64,000 bases of DNA from Betaproteobacteria bacterium (lineage in GTDB: Bacteria > Pseudomonadota > Gammaproteobacteria > Burkholderiales > SG8-39), in contig JACPYS010000050.1 of assembly GCA_016195915.1 (NCBI GenBank), positions 1 to 64,000 of the forward strand. The letters run 5' to 3'. Below, piece by piece: positions 33,287-41,661 of the stretch. Within the stretch, counting starts at the first letter, position 1. Every line of letters begins with the position of its first letter. Position numbers and translations under genes: made by a program. The notes beneath the pieces were generated by a model, which saw only the letters and a list, made by a program, of their open reading frames with translations, did no database searches and had not been told where the DNA came from.

Positions 33287-33567
33287 GGCGCGTCCGGATT
33301 CAGCAGATCGCCCCATATTTCGTCAGGCAGCGGATCGTCAAAATCGTCAGGAACGGAAAACCTGCCCTCGGCAATGCCGAGCCGAACCCGGCGCCGTCCG
33401 CTCTCCAGCGCCACCAGCCGTGCCGCCGGCCTGCCATCGCGCGCAATAATGATCTCGCGCCCCGCCGCCGCCAGATCGACCAGGCGCGAAAGGTTGCTCT
33501 TGGCGTCGTGCATGTTGTAGACCGCACGATCCTCCATGACCTTTCGTTCAGCGGGTTTCGATGACAT
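33283..33567 (-). CDS. Phd/YefM-type antitoxin
   Basis: 94 residues from ATG 33567, which has a strong AGGAGG eight bases upstream; longer in-frame starts read through the operator. MSSKPAERKVMEDRAVYNMH leads into YNMHDAKSNLSRLVDLAAAG and EIIIARDGRPAARLVAL, the DNA-binding Phd fold. The acidic C-terminus FSVPDDFDDPLPDEIWGDLL binds the toxin groove. Overlaps the toxin start. A 22-bp palindrome lies just upstream. Confidence 0.85.
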   Translation of the reverse strand: MSSKPAERKVMEDRAVYNMHDAKSNLSRLVDLAAAGREIIIARDGRPAARLVALESGRRRVRLGIAEGRFSVPDDFDDPLPDEIWGDLLNPDAP

Positions 33568-33598
33568 GGGAACCTCCTGGATGACTAACCCAACGCTT

Positions 33599-33620
33599 AA
33601 CGGGCTAATCTTAGCCCGTT
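33599..33620. promoter_or_regulatory. Palindromic operator of the Phd-PIN module
   Basis: Perfect 10-bp inverted repeat with a 2-base centre: aacgggctaa (33599-33608) and ttagcccgtt (33611-33620). It lies 32 bases before the antitoxin ATG, across a possible minus-strand -10 (TAAGAT), with TTGTCG as a possible -35 near 33641. Phd-type antitoxins repress their own promoter through such palindromes. Confidence 0.75.
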
Positions 33621-33660
33621 TACACTTTCCTGGCGACAAATAGTCTTGTCGAGCGCGGAT

Positions 33661-33787
33661 GCCCGCCTACGCCCCGTAGCGCCCGACGATCGAAATCGAC
33701 AAGACGTTCTGGCTCGGAAAACCGCCGAGATTGTGCGTCATCCCGAGTACCGGGTTGGGGTGCTGGCGTTCGCCTGCACGCCCGTTG
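33661..33787 (-). repeat. Thiolase 3'-end fragment, copy B (left end of the accessory island)
   Basis: 127 bases that align without gaps to 42493-42619, the 3' end and immediate downstream of the intact thiolase: 11 mismatches by my count, with the outer 40 bases (33661-33700) identical across the stop codon. The minus-strand frame gives GRAGERQHPNPVLGMTHNLG, GFPSQNVLSISIVGRYGA, stop. Upstream of 33787 the thiolase similarity ends. The same orientation as the intact gene makes it a direct repeat bounding the 33.8-42.5 kb segment. Confidence 0.85.
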
Positions 33788-33951
33788 GCTGAATTGTCCA
33801 GCGCGTATCCCGCCAGCCGAGGTGGACGCACTTTCGCGTTCTTGCCTGAAGGTCGGACGGGCAGATTAACCGTTGGTGAAGCGGCTTCGACGCTCGTTGG
33901 GCAGATGTTGTCGCAAATCAATACCCGTGAAGCCGCCAATGGCATTGTCTT

Positions 33952-34110
33952 CTAAGTGTGTTTAGCGTAGGTTAGCGCTTGCCACGCCGCATTGGGTGGT
34001 AGGGGGCCACCCATATGCGTCAGGTATCCGTACTTGTTCAATTTGTTGTCCGCGGTCTGCGTGTCCCAATCTTGAACCAGGCCGGGAAACGACACAACGA
34101 CCTGCTGCAT
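33952..34110 (-). CDS. Small ORF of unknown function, divergent from the seven-gene operon
   Basis: 52 residues from ATG 34110: MQQVVVSFPGLVQDWDTQTA, DNKLNKYGYLTHMGGPLPPN, AAWQALTYAKHT, stop at 33952. The composition is protein-like and the frame is open further upstream to about 34161 (ISSEFRGSLRWAAMQQ), so it may also be the C-terminal remnant of a longer gene. Family not recognised. It occupies the leader of the operon that starts at 34164 on the other strand. Nothing else is seen between 33788 and 34163. Confidence 0.35.
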   Translation of the reverse strand: MQQVVVSFPGLVQDWDTQTADNKLNKYGYLTHMGGPLPPNAAWQALTYAKHT

Positions 34111-34163
34111 GGCTGCCCAGCGAAGCGAGCCGCGAAATTCGCTAGAAATCGGAGCATAACGCT

Positions 34164-36254
34164 ATGAGCAGAGCTCTCAATCAGCCGATTGAAAATCTGT
34201 CCGATCCCAATGAGCAAATGGCGCTGGCATTGATCGCGCATATTGCGCCCACGCTCGGGCCGTGGCGCCAAGGCGAGGATTTGCGCGAGGAGCGCGGACT
34301 GATCGAGCAGAACGAACCGGGTCTTTCCACGTTAATCAGCGTGCTCAAGAACAAAATTCTCGAGCTTGAAACCCGGGCGACGCAGGCCATTAAGGCGGGT
34401 GACGTCCTCGGATTAATGATTGGGGGAGCTGTGACCGTAGCGCTCTCGTTCAAATGGGGCGGCGTCATTCTCGCGTTGATCGGTCTCTCCACAATGGCAT
34501 TTGGCTACTACCGCTTTTCTCAGGCAAAAAAGGCAATTTTGAACGAGAAAGTGGAGAAGGAACGGGAGCTTGCCAACAAGGCAGACGAGCAGAAGAAATT
34601 CCAGCAACGGCTCGCTGCGATCGACAAGGAACTTCGTGGTCGCGAAGGCGGATTTCCGAAGATAGCGGTCGCGACGGTCGGATTTCCGGTTCGGAAGGCG
34701 CGAATTATGGGTTTCGATACACTTGTAGACCTGAGCGCTGTTGTTCCATCGGTCGAACTGTCAACGATTGACCTCTCCAAAGTGGGCTCCCGATTGCAGA
34801 CAGTCTCGGAAGATGCCCAAAAGCTCGCTGTCGTGCCGGTGCTTCTGGCACCCAACTCCGAAATGAAGACCTCGGACGCGGTCGAGCGACTGTACGGCGA
34901 AGAGGACCTCCTTCGCAAACTGGTAAATGGATTTGTCGATACGCTCTCAGAGATCGAAGACATAAGAATCCGTCTTCCGCTCGTGTCCTCCCAGAGCGAG
35001 ATCACCCGCAGAATGAAAACCGCAGAATCCGCCGAAGTGCCGGACAAGGGTTTGGTGCTGCTGCAATCGGGGGTCGCCGACATCAATCGCATCGCTGGCT
35101 TCGTTACGCAGGTCAATACCGCCAAGACCGTTGGCGAGCGTGTGCTGGCGGAGCTAAAGGAGACATATCAGGCCCTGTCTCGCTCGTGTGAGGCATTCTC
35201 CATTGCGCGTTCGGCGTCGATGAATCACCTTCACGCACAGCTTTACGATGTGCTCAATCGAGCATCCTGGTGTTCCAAGCGGTTCTACTGCCCTAGAACC
35301 ATCCAATCGCCGGTGTACCTGCAGGCGTTGCTTAAGGTCGATATTGCACAGGCTCATACGCTGCCGTTCGAACGTCTGGTGGAGCGATTGGATACCGACC
35401 CTGTGATCGCAAGTCGTGTCAAAGAGAAACCCGAAGTACTCGATTTGCTTTGGAATTCATATCGCGCGGTCGTGGAGTTCGAGCCGCCTTCTCATACAGC
35501 CATGGCGGGGCCATCATCAGGCCCGTCCGATCTTGCGCCGCACGTCCAGGATCAATATGAAGAACTTCTGAAGCAGTTTCGAATATCGCTTCTGAAAACG
35601 ATAGCTGGATCAGCTAATCCCGTGCTCACGTTTTCGTCCGAGGCGCAGTTGTTCTACGACGTGGAAATGGAGGAATGGAGGTCCGACCTAATTCCATACA
35701 CCTACACGACAAGTGAGATTCAACGTTTCGGACAAGTGCTGAAGGTTCACACGGACGTCCTTTTCCCGCTCTGGGAGCAACTTTGGACCGAAAAGGCGGA
35801 CTTCCGTAAGTCTGAACTCTTCCGGACCAACGAATCGGTTTCTCGAATGGCAGAAAAAGAATCTGAAAAGCTGATCGAAATTGGCAATCAGTTTCGCGCC
35901 GATATGCGTCCGGTACGCGAAAACGTATATCTGATCGAAAGCGAGCTGAAGGCCAAAGGCGATGAAATCCGACAATTCCGCAACACATTGAACGACTTGG
36001 GAGTACTTTCTGCGCGGCAAGTGCAGCAATTGAATGATGACTATCTTACTCATCTGACGATGGGTGACGTTTCGCTACTGAAACGCGCCGAGGAATTCGA
36101 GTTATTGCTTGCGGGAGAGCCAAAGAGTCAGACGGAGCGCCGTGGCACAGTTCGAGATCCTATCGATGTCGCGCGTGCGCCTGATGTTCTGATCGGGTAC
36201 TCCGAAAGCGAATCGCGAACGCCAAGACTCCCAATGTCGGGGAGTGACCCATGA
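34164..36254 (+). CDS. Island gene 1: two-TM coiled-coil membrane protein, unknown function
   Basis: 696 residues. Residues 1-80 are cytosolic with a short heptad stretch (LISVLKNKILELETRATQAI). Two TM segments form a hairpin: VLGLMIGGAVTVALSF (81-96) and VILALIGLSTMAFGYYRF (101-118). A coiled coil follows (AILNEKVEKERELANKADEQ, to about 160). The large remainder is mixed, with VSRMAEKESEKLIEIGNQF and IESELKAKGDEIRQFRNTL near the end as further coiled coil. No catalytic motif is recognised. The ATG follows CGGAG; the stop overlaps the next start (ATGA). GC content is clearly lower than in the flanking metabolic genes. Confidence 0.8.
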   Translation: MSRALNQPIENLSDPNEQMALALIAHIAPTLGPWRQGEDLREERGLIEQNEPGLSTLISVLKNKILELETRATQAIKAGDVLGLMIGGAVTVALSFKWGGVILALIGLSTMAFGYYRFSQAKKAILNEKVEKERELANKADEQKKFQQRLAAIDKELRGREGGFPKIAVATVGFPVRKARIMGFDTLVDLSAVVPSVELSTIDLSKVGSRLQTVSEDAQKLAVVPVLLAPNSEMKTSDAVERLYGEEDLLRKLVNGFVDTLSEIEDIRIRLPLVSSQSEITRRMKTAESAEVPDKGLVLLQSGVADINRIAGFVTQVNTAKTVGERVLAELKETYQALSRSCEAFSIARSASMNHLHAQLYDVLNRASWCSKRFYCPRTIQSPVYLQALLKVDIAQAHTLPFERLVERLDTDPVIASRVKEKPEVLDLLWNSYRAVVEFEPPSHTAMAGPSSGPSDLAPHVQDQYEELLKQFRISLLKTIAGSANPVLTFSSEAQLFYDVEMEEWRSDLIPYTYTTSEIQRFGQVLKVHTDVLFPLWEQLWTEKADFRKSELFRTNESVSRMAEKESEKLIEIGNQFRADMRPVRENVYLIESELKAKGDEIRQFRNTLNDLGVLSARQVQQLNDDYLTHLTMGDVSLLKRAEEFELLLAGEPKSQTERRGTVRDPIDVARAPDVLIGYSESESRTPRLPMSGSDP

Positions 36255-37315
36255 GCAACGACTCCGGCGATCTGAGTGCAGCGTACGCGTACACTGATGC
36301 TCAAATCTCGAATCTGCGTAGTGAGATCAATGCCGAGCTCCGGCAACTGGAGGAGGAAATGGCAGAGCTTGCACGTGCAGTCGTCGCGGCGATTAACGAT
36401 CAGACGGAGACGCTCGCGCGTCAGATGGTTGCGCAGACCGTGGCCGTGGTTGGAGGCATTGCGACGACCACTGCAATGCTCGAACGCACAAAGAACCAGA
36501 TCGAATCGGACTTTAAGGAAACGCGCGGCAAACTCGATCTGCAAACCGAAACTGAGTTACAGGTTGAGGTCGGCAAGAAAGTTGCCGATGCCTCTGCGTC
36601 CAAATCGAAACTTGACGCGTTTAGGACCGATATTGATAAGCGTGCCAACACGTCACTGCTGTTGATCTACCAGAACCGCAATTTATACAACCTACATTTC
36701 CGGAAGATATTTGAGGAGTACCAGCACAAACTTGCAACGATTGGTGAGCACATTTTCCGCATACGTGATGTCGACCTGCGGCCTGCCGTTGAGGCGGCGA
36801 AAATTTCTCCGGATCAGGTCCACGGTCTGCCGATGGAGGTGGATCTCTACAGACTGAAGGTGCGCTCCGAGAACCTTGACGAGTCACTGACTCTTCTGAA
36901 GTCAAGCAGGCTAGACGATATTCTGAGCTCGACGCAACGGCTTGAATCGATGATCGAACGAAAGTTCGCGGTCAATCTTCCGCAAGGAGCCGGAGACGCC
37001 GTCGCAGTCGGTATAAGCATTCAATCCAGCATTGGCGCGGATTTCGTAATTGCTGCCGAAGCCAAGACAGTCGCTGACGCACCCGTAGACATCGGTGCAC
37101 CGCAAACTGACTTCGCCATATTTGCTTCGCCCGAGGCCCGAGGTAGGGTGCGCACGGCTCTCGCGCAGCGCAAGTCCCGGCAGGCAACTAACGAAGAGAT
37201 TGTGAATCTGGCCCAGGCCGCGGCACGATTGCAAGAGAAGAATCTAATATCCCCCGAGGCCTACGTGATGTTCGAGGATTTCCTCGGGCAAGGCACGTTG
37301 CAGGTTGTGGAATAG
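36251..37315 (+). CDS. Island gene 2: soluble coiled-coil protein, unknown function
   Basis: 354 residues, no signal or TM. Residues 10-130 are a long coiled coil: YTDAQISNLRSEINAELRQL, EEEMAELARAVVAAINDQTE, AMLERTKNQIESDFKETRGK. The middle (NLYNLHFRKIFEEYQHKLAT) looks globular and helical; the C-terminus ends with FASPEARGRVRTALAQRKSR and ISPEAYVMFEDFLGQGTLQV. Not recognised. It starts within the stop of gene 1 (ATGA) and ends four bases before gene 3. Probably a cytosolic partner of the gene 1 membrane protein. Confidence 0.78.
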   Translation: MSNDSGDLSAAYAYTDAQISNLRSEINAELRQLEEEMAELARAVVAAINDQTETLARQMVAQTVAVVGGIATTTAMLERTKNQIESDFKETRGKLDLQTETELQVEVGKKVADASASKSKLDAFRTDIDKRANTSLLLIYQNRNLYNLHFRKIFEEYQHKLATIGEHIFRIRDVDLRPAVEAAKISPDQVHGLPMEVDLYRLKVRSENLDESLTLLKSSRLDDILSSTQRLESMIERKFAVNLPQGAGDAVAVGISIQSSIGADFVIAAEAKTVADAPVDIGAPQTDFAIFASPEARGRVRTALAQRKSRQATNEEIVNLAQAAARLQEKNLISPEAYVMFEDFLGQGTLQVVE

Positions 37316-37319
37316 TCTT

Positions 37320-38315
37320 ATGACCGGCACTTTGGAAGGTGGAAATCGGATTGTCGATGCCTCGGTTGAGGGGAGTGTATTTCCTGAGAACGAAGCGGAG
37401 ATTGACTATCCTGTTCTCATTGACTCAACGCGCGAGGGAAAGTCGTTGCATATTTCGGGGTCGGTATATGGTCGGGCACTCGTGCTCCGAGGCGATGTGT
37501 GGATCGGAGGACCGGTTATTTCCCGTGGAGATACTCGGGTCGAACCGTCGGGCGGATGGATAAGGTTGCTCGGTGGTATAACTGTTAACGGAAGCCTGAA
37601 CGCTAAAAGTGGAAACGTAACTTCAGCTTCGTCGGCACCCGCCAGTTTGCAGGGCATGTCCATGCTTGTGAAGGGCGACATCAACGTCAACCAAAGCCTT
37701 TATCTCTCTGGTGCGATCGTGTTCGGCAGCATTCGCGCGACCAATTGCAAGCTCGAGAATTGCGTTGTTCTTGGCACGGTGGTTGCCAATGAGAAATTGA
37801 CGGTAAGCATGAGTACGATCGCGGGATACGCTGCGGCAGACGTCGCTTTTGAGGGCAATTGTGCGATGATTTACGCGATCGGCGAGAGCTCTTCGCGCCC
37901 CTCGTTTGTGCCGCATGAAGGGATGGATGGACAAGTGACGCCGCCAGATATTCGCTTTTATCCCAGCTTTCGCCATGTGGCCGGGCTCGTGAATATTGCC
38001 GGCAACTCGTCGGTAAGGTACCCAGACCAGTCAAAGCTCGATTTTGACTCGGATTGGGTGAGCGTTCAGGCCTCGCCGAATGCTGCCATAGACGAATCCG
38101 AAGAGATCCGATTTACCAAGTGGGTGCTCTCGCTTGGAGGGAGGATTGGGGACCTGCGTAAGTTGCAAGCAGCTGTAGAAGCGATGACAGCCATGCTCAA
38201 GTGCGGTTTCGAGTTTGAGCATTACCATCCGTTAATTCGCCAAAGCCAACTTAATGGCGTCGTGAGCCGGCTCACGCCCGAAGAAGGCTGGATTCTCTCG
38301 GAAGTGTGTCGCTAG
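37320..38315 (+). CDS. Island gene 3: bactofilin-like / polymer-forming beta-helix protein
   Basis: 331 residues from ATG 37320. From about residue 10 to 200 it is a chain of short strands separated by Gly/Asn turns: VDASVEGSVFPENEAEIDYP, LHISGSVYGRALVLRGDVWI, GGITVNGSLNAKSGNVTSAS, LVKGDINVNQSLYLSGAIVF, GSIRATNCKLENCVVLGTVV. Such ladder-like sequence forms a right-handed beta-helix as in bactofilins and DUF342-like proteins. The last 80 residues are helical (LRKLQAAVEAMTAMLKCGFE). No signal peptide. Likely a polymerising scaffold of the system; true bactofilins are shorter, so the family link is tentative. Confidence 0.65.
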   Translation: MTGTLEGGNRIVDASVEGSVFPENEAEIDYPVLIDSTREGKSLHISGSVYGRALVLRGDVWIGGPVISRGDTRVEPSGGWIRLLGGITVNGSLNAKSGNVTSASSAPASLQGMSMLVKGDINVNQSLYLSGAIVFGSIRATNCKLENCVVLGTVVANEKLTVSMSTIAGYAAADVAFEGNCAMIYAIGESSSRPSFVPHEGMDGQVTPPDIRFYPSFRHVAGLVNIAGNSSVRYPDQSKLDFDSDWVSVQASPNAAIDESEEIRFTKWVLSLGGRIGDLRKLQAAVEAMTAMLKCGFEFEHYHPLIRQSQLNGVVSRLTPEEGWILSEVCR

Positions 38316-38328
38316 GAGAAAGGTCACG

Positions 38329-38760
38329 ATGATTCCGAATCTTGCTCGAATCGTTTTTTCACTAACCCTGCCCCTTGTTCTTTGGCTGGCTTTTGGTCAG
38401 CCGTCGATTGCGATGGCTGGAAACGCCGGACTTTTTGGTCTGGCGCTCGTGCTTCTTTTTGGCATGTTGTGGCATGACAGCGTTGCGCGGGCGTTCAATA
38501 GTGACCAGTTTACTTATGGAATAGTTTCGCTCGCGCTAAATGCGGTGTTCGGCGTGCTGGGGTTGGTAGTCGTCGGCTGGCTTTTCTACGTGGCGCCGAC
38601 CGGATTTGCATCGATGGGCGATGTGCCGGGACTCGCATGGGCAGCATTGCTAGTCCTGCTGCTAATGAGTTGGCTCGTACCTATGATGACCAACAACAAG
38701 GTATCGGAGCTGCCGCGGAAGTCCAGCCGTCGAGAATTCGCAAATCCGACTAAGAACTGA
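38329..38760 (+). CDS. Island gene 4: multi-TM integral membrane protein
   Basis: 143 residues with four likely TM segments: IVFSLTLPLVLWLAF (8-22), GLFGLALVLLFGMLWH (34-49), YGIVSLALNAVFGVLGLVVV (64-83) and LAWAALLVLLLMSWLVPMM (105-123). A basic tail KVSELPRKSSRREFANPTKN follows in the cytosol. GGAGAAAGG precedes the ATG. No family recognised. Thirteen bases after gene 3 and fifteen before the SPFH gene. Confidence 0.75.
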   Translation: MIPNLARIVFSLTLPLVLWLAFGQPSIAMAGNAGLFGLALVLLFGMLWHDSVARAFNSDQFTYGIVSLALNAVFGVLGLVVVGWLFYVAPTGFASMGDVPGLAWAALLVLLLMSWLVPMMTNNKVSELPRKSSRREFANPTKN

Positions 38761-38775
38761 AGGGGAGGCCCGAAC

Positions 38776-40155
38776 GTGGTATTCAAGTGGTTAACAACGG
38801 AAACGCAATCGGCCTATATTGCGCGGCCGCCATCCGCCGACGGGCAGCTCATCTATATGCACCCCGACAAGTCTGTTCCACGGGGGGCGAAGCTCACCAT
38901 TCGGTCTGATGAATGCGCCCTGTTCTTCCGCGAAGGACAGTTCGTGAACCGCCTCGATGCAGGCACGTACCTCCTCGACACGAACAACGTGCCATTTCTC
39001 GGGCATTTGTTGGTAGACAAGTTTACGAATGCGAACCATTTCGTTACACAGATTTTTTTCGTCACGATAGCCGAGTGCGTCACCAAGCTACCGGTCACTG
39101 GATTGGGTCAATACATTGATCAGAATTCACGCAACGTGGTGACGGTGCGAGGTAGTTCGTCCTATACGCTTCAGATCGTCGATCCGGTCAAATTGATCAC
39201 GCAGCTCGGCGGGCAGTCGGACGGGAGCGGAGAAACGACAATCGAAGTGCTTAACGGCCGATTGCTTAACGGACTGCGGCGGATCGTTGGTCAGATGGCC
39301 GAGTCGATGCCGGTGATGTCCGTAGTATCGAACACTCAAGCAGAGGCTATAAGCGAAGGGCTGCGGCGCTTGGCCGGAGAGGAATTCAAGGCCGTCGGCG
39401 TGGAGTTGCGACGCATTTTTGCCCTCGAGCTCGTGCTTGATGAGGTGAGCATGAACCTGATCCGCGATTTCGGGCAGCAGGAGGCCAAACTCCGGATTCA
39501 ATCGAAAGGTGCGGAAATTGCCCAGCAAGCCGGTTTCGCGGAATACAACATCGTGCAGGGACAGCGTGCGGCGCTTGAGGGACTCGGCAAAGGACTCGCG
39601 GACGGCAAGGGCTCGATGTTCATGGGCATGGGCTTGGGCGGAGACCTTACTTCCCTCCGCTCGCCTCGGACGGGTGGATTGTCGCGCCCCGGGAGCGGTG
39701 CGGGGGGAGGAGGAGGAGGAGGAGGAGGGGGTCCAGTCCTGTCAACTCCCCGTAACTATTTTGTGCAGACCGCCAACGGGGAAACCGGACCATATTCAGC
39801 ACGACAGGTTGCGCTAATGATCGTCTCGTCAAAACGATATCTGTCCGAAGTTCTGATTCGCGGAGAGGATGACCCGCCGGACTCATACTTGGCTGCTGAG
39901 CTGGAGCCCCGTGTGGTTGCGGAATACCGTCGGCGGGCTCCGGCGGGAGCACCACAGCCAGCATCCGGCGGATCCAGAACGACCAATTCTTTTGATGTAG
40001 CGTTCGATGCCGCAGTGACAGATGGAGTGATCAGCCAGGACGAGCTTTCCATGCTCGCAAAGCTTGCGGTTTCGGCTGGCATTGCTGGCGACGAAAACAC
40101 GGCCAGAGGGATCGTCATGGAGCGCGCTCGGGCACGCGGTGTGAATCTGGCATAG
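38776..40155 (+). CDS. Island gene 5: SPFH-domain protein with GYF_2-like and helical C-terminal domains
   Basis: 459 residues from GTG 38776. The SPFH/Band-7 domain, of the bacterial 'virion core protein'-like group, covers about 20-260 (LTIRSDECALFFREGQFVNR, LDAGTYLLDTNNVPFLG, VTVRGSSSYTLQIVDPVKLI, FKAVGVELRRIFALELVLDE). Ten consecutive Gly (310-319) form a linker. Then a GYF_2-like domain, YFVQTANGETGPYSARQVAL (about 327-375), and a C-terminal four-helix segment FDVAFDAAVTDGVISQDELS similar to TerB/short tellurite-type bundles. No TM of its own; SPFH proteins assemble on membranes, presumably with genes 1, 4 and 6. Intact family members with zinc ribbons are known; here the zinc ribbon is on gene 6. 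Confidence 0.82.
   Translation: MVFKWLTTETQSAYIARPPSADGQLIYMHPDKSVPRGAKLTIRSDECALFFREGQFVNRLDAGTYLLDTNNVPFLGHLLVDKFTNANHFVTQIFFVTIAECVTKLPVTGLGQYIDQNSRNVVTVRGSSSYTLQIVDPVKLITQLGGQSDGSGETTIEVLNGRLLNGLRRIVGQMAESMPVMSVVSNTQAEAISEGLRRLAGEEFKAVGVELRRIFALELVLDEVSMNLIRDFGQQEAKLRIQSKGAEIAQQAGFAEYNIVQGQRAALEGLGKGLADGKGSMFMGMGLGGDLTSLRSPRTGGLSRPGSGAGGGGGGGGGGPVLSTPRNYFVQTANGETGPYSARQVALMIVSSKRYLSEVLIRGEDDPPDSYLAAELEPRVVAEYRRRAPAGAPQPASGGSRTTNSFDVAFDAAVTDGVISQDELSMLAKLAVSAGIAGDENTARGIVMERARARGVNLA
39706..39726 (+). repeat. (GGA)7 trinucleotide repeat inside the SPFH gene
   Basis: Seven GGA codons within a run of ten glycine codons (39703-39732). Slippage would change the linker length in steps of one Gly without breaking the frame. 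Confidence 0.9.
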
Positions 40156-40181
40156 CCGTGCGCGACTAGCAGGTACCTTTC

Positions 40182-41645
40182 ATGCTCTTGTGCTCGAATT
40201 GTGGTGCAACGCTTCGCCCCAGCGCAAAACTATGCCTACGTTGCGGGACAGCCCTAAACACGTCCAAAACCGAATCCGATGCGGCAATCGGCACGAATCC
40301 GCCGACATTGAGTGGACTGGCCGAGGTACCGGCGGCATCGCAACGACCCAAAATGGCCGGGGAGCAAGCCGCGCAAGAGGTGTTCGCGACGGGTAGCCGT
40401 TCATCTATCGTTAAGGATTTTACTGCGTCTGCACTGAAGTCAGGCGCTGCAAGTGCTCAGGAGGCAGCGGTATCGTACGCGCGAACTGCGGCATACGCTT
40501 TCGGCATAAAGATTTTGGCAATTGGAGTTCTCGTCGTTGGGATCGCCGCAGCGGGAATATTCGCGTTCGACCAATGGCGCTCCAAGAACTCGAGCGAGTC
40601 GACAGCGTCGTCTTCCACGGGAGAAACGGGCAAGGCAGATACCTCGCGGAATGCCATCCCCTCAGCGGTGCGATCGACTACGCCGGGACCAACCCCTCTG
40701 ACACCGGGAGCACCAAAGGGTGAAGGACGTCCGGAGGCGCTCGAAAAAACCGTTTCTGCACCAGTACCGAAATCAGTTGATGCCTCTGTACCGGCCCCAA
40801 CAAGGCCTTCCAGTTTGGACCAAAAACTTTCGGAGCTCATTCGCGCCGCTGACTCCGAAGGATGGAATCAAGTGCGAGCACTAAGTGTGGCGATCAAGCA
40901 AAGCGTTTCTGTCACTCATGGTGATCGGCGCGTGGCACGTGCTGCGAATTCCGATGGTCTCAAGGCGTTGAATTCGGGGAATTACGCGAGCGCCGTCTCC
41001 ACCCTTCAGGCCGGAGTGCAGGCGGACCCTGGCGATGTCGAAGTTCGTAACAACCTCGGATATGCTCAGTTGAAGGCAGGCAAGCGAGGCGATGCAATAG
41101 CAACGCTGGAACAACTTCTGCTGCAGGTGCCGGACCGCACCTCGGCATGGGCCAACCTTAGCGAGGCTCTGACCGATGCGGGTGACCTGGCTACCGCAAA
41201 GTCATGCCTGCGCATTGCCGTGTATTTCAGCAGCAATCGCGAGCGCACTGCCACATTCCTGAGCCAGACGGCTGAGTCGCACCCGAGTCAGCAGTTTCGA
41301 AGCCTCGTGGCGGAGGTTCTCCAAAATATTTCTGCAATCCCGAACGACGTCGCCCCGAAGCCTGAAAAAAAGGCGGTAGCGCGCCTGGCAACCCCCACTC
41401 CCGTAAGCCCAGGCACAGGAACAAACAGTCAAGCGACTTCGGCGGATAACAGGCCTGGAATTGCCGAAATACGTGACGCTCTAAGAGAAGGCTACGTTTG
41501 CCTGCAAAGTAAACGCTACGATTGTGCAATTACTAGCGCAAATGTAGTTCTACGGTTTGAGCCAAGCAACGGACAGGCGCAAGAGTTGAGACGAAAAGCG
41601 AAGGACGAACAGGAGAAGGCTATTGGTGGTATCAAAGTTGAATAA
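40182..41645 (+). CDS. Island gene 6: zinc-ribbon, single-TM, TPR protein
   Basis: 487 residues. Zinc ribbon at the N-terminus: Cys4-x2-Cys7 and Cys18-x2-Cys21 (MLLCSNCGATLRPSAKLCLR). A TM helix at about 108-128 (IKILAIGVLVVGIAAAGIFA) is followed by a Ser/Thr/Pro-rich linker. TPR-like repeats then span roughly 250-345: ANSDGLKALNSGNYASAVST, LGYAQLKAGKRGDAIATLEQ, LSEALTDAGDLATAKSCLRI; one more repeat unit sits near 455 (EGYVCLQSKRYDCAITSANV). So a cytosolic zinc ribbon is connected through the membrane to periplasmic TPRs. Starts 26 bases after gene 5 (no strong ribosome site). Confidence 0.78.
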   Translation: MLLCSNCGATLRPSAKLCLRCGTALNTSKTESDAAIGTNPPTLSGLAEVPAASQRPKMAGEQAAQEVFATGSRSSIVKDFTASALKSGAASAQEAAVSYARTAAYAFGIKILAIGVLVVGIAAAGIFAFDQWRSKNSSESTASSSTGETGKADTSRNAIPSAVRSTTPGPTPLTPGAPKGEGRPEALEKTVSAPVPKSVDASVPAPTRPSSLDQKLSELIRAADSEGWNQVRALSVAIKQSVSVTHGDRRVARAANSDGLKALNSGNYASAVSTLQAGVQADPGDVEVRNNLGYAQLKAGKRGDAIATLEQLLLQVPDRTSAWANLSEALTDAGDLATAKSCLRIAVYFSSNRERTATFLSQTAESHPSQQFRSLVAEVLQNISAIPNDVAPKPEKKAVARLATPTPVSPGTGTNSQATSADNRPGIAEIRDALREGYVCLQSKRYDCAITSANVVLRFEPSNGQAQELRRKAKDEQEKAIGGIKVE

Positions 41646-41661
41646 CGAAGGGGAGATTCTC

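Noticed and set aside
33731-33955. Plus-strand frame over the thiolase fragment copy B
   Set aside because: Its first half is antisense to the thiolase fragment, and the second half (LTVGEAASTLVGQMLSQINT) could be a remnant but has no start or recognisable family.
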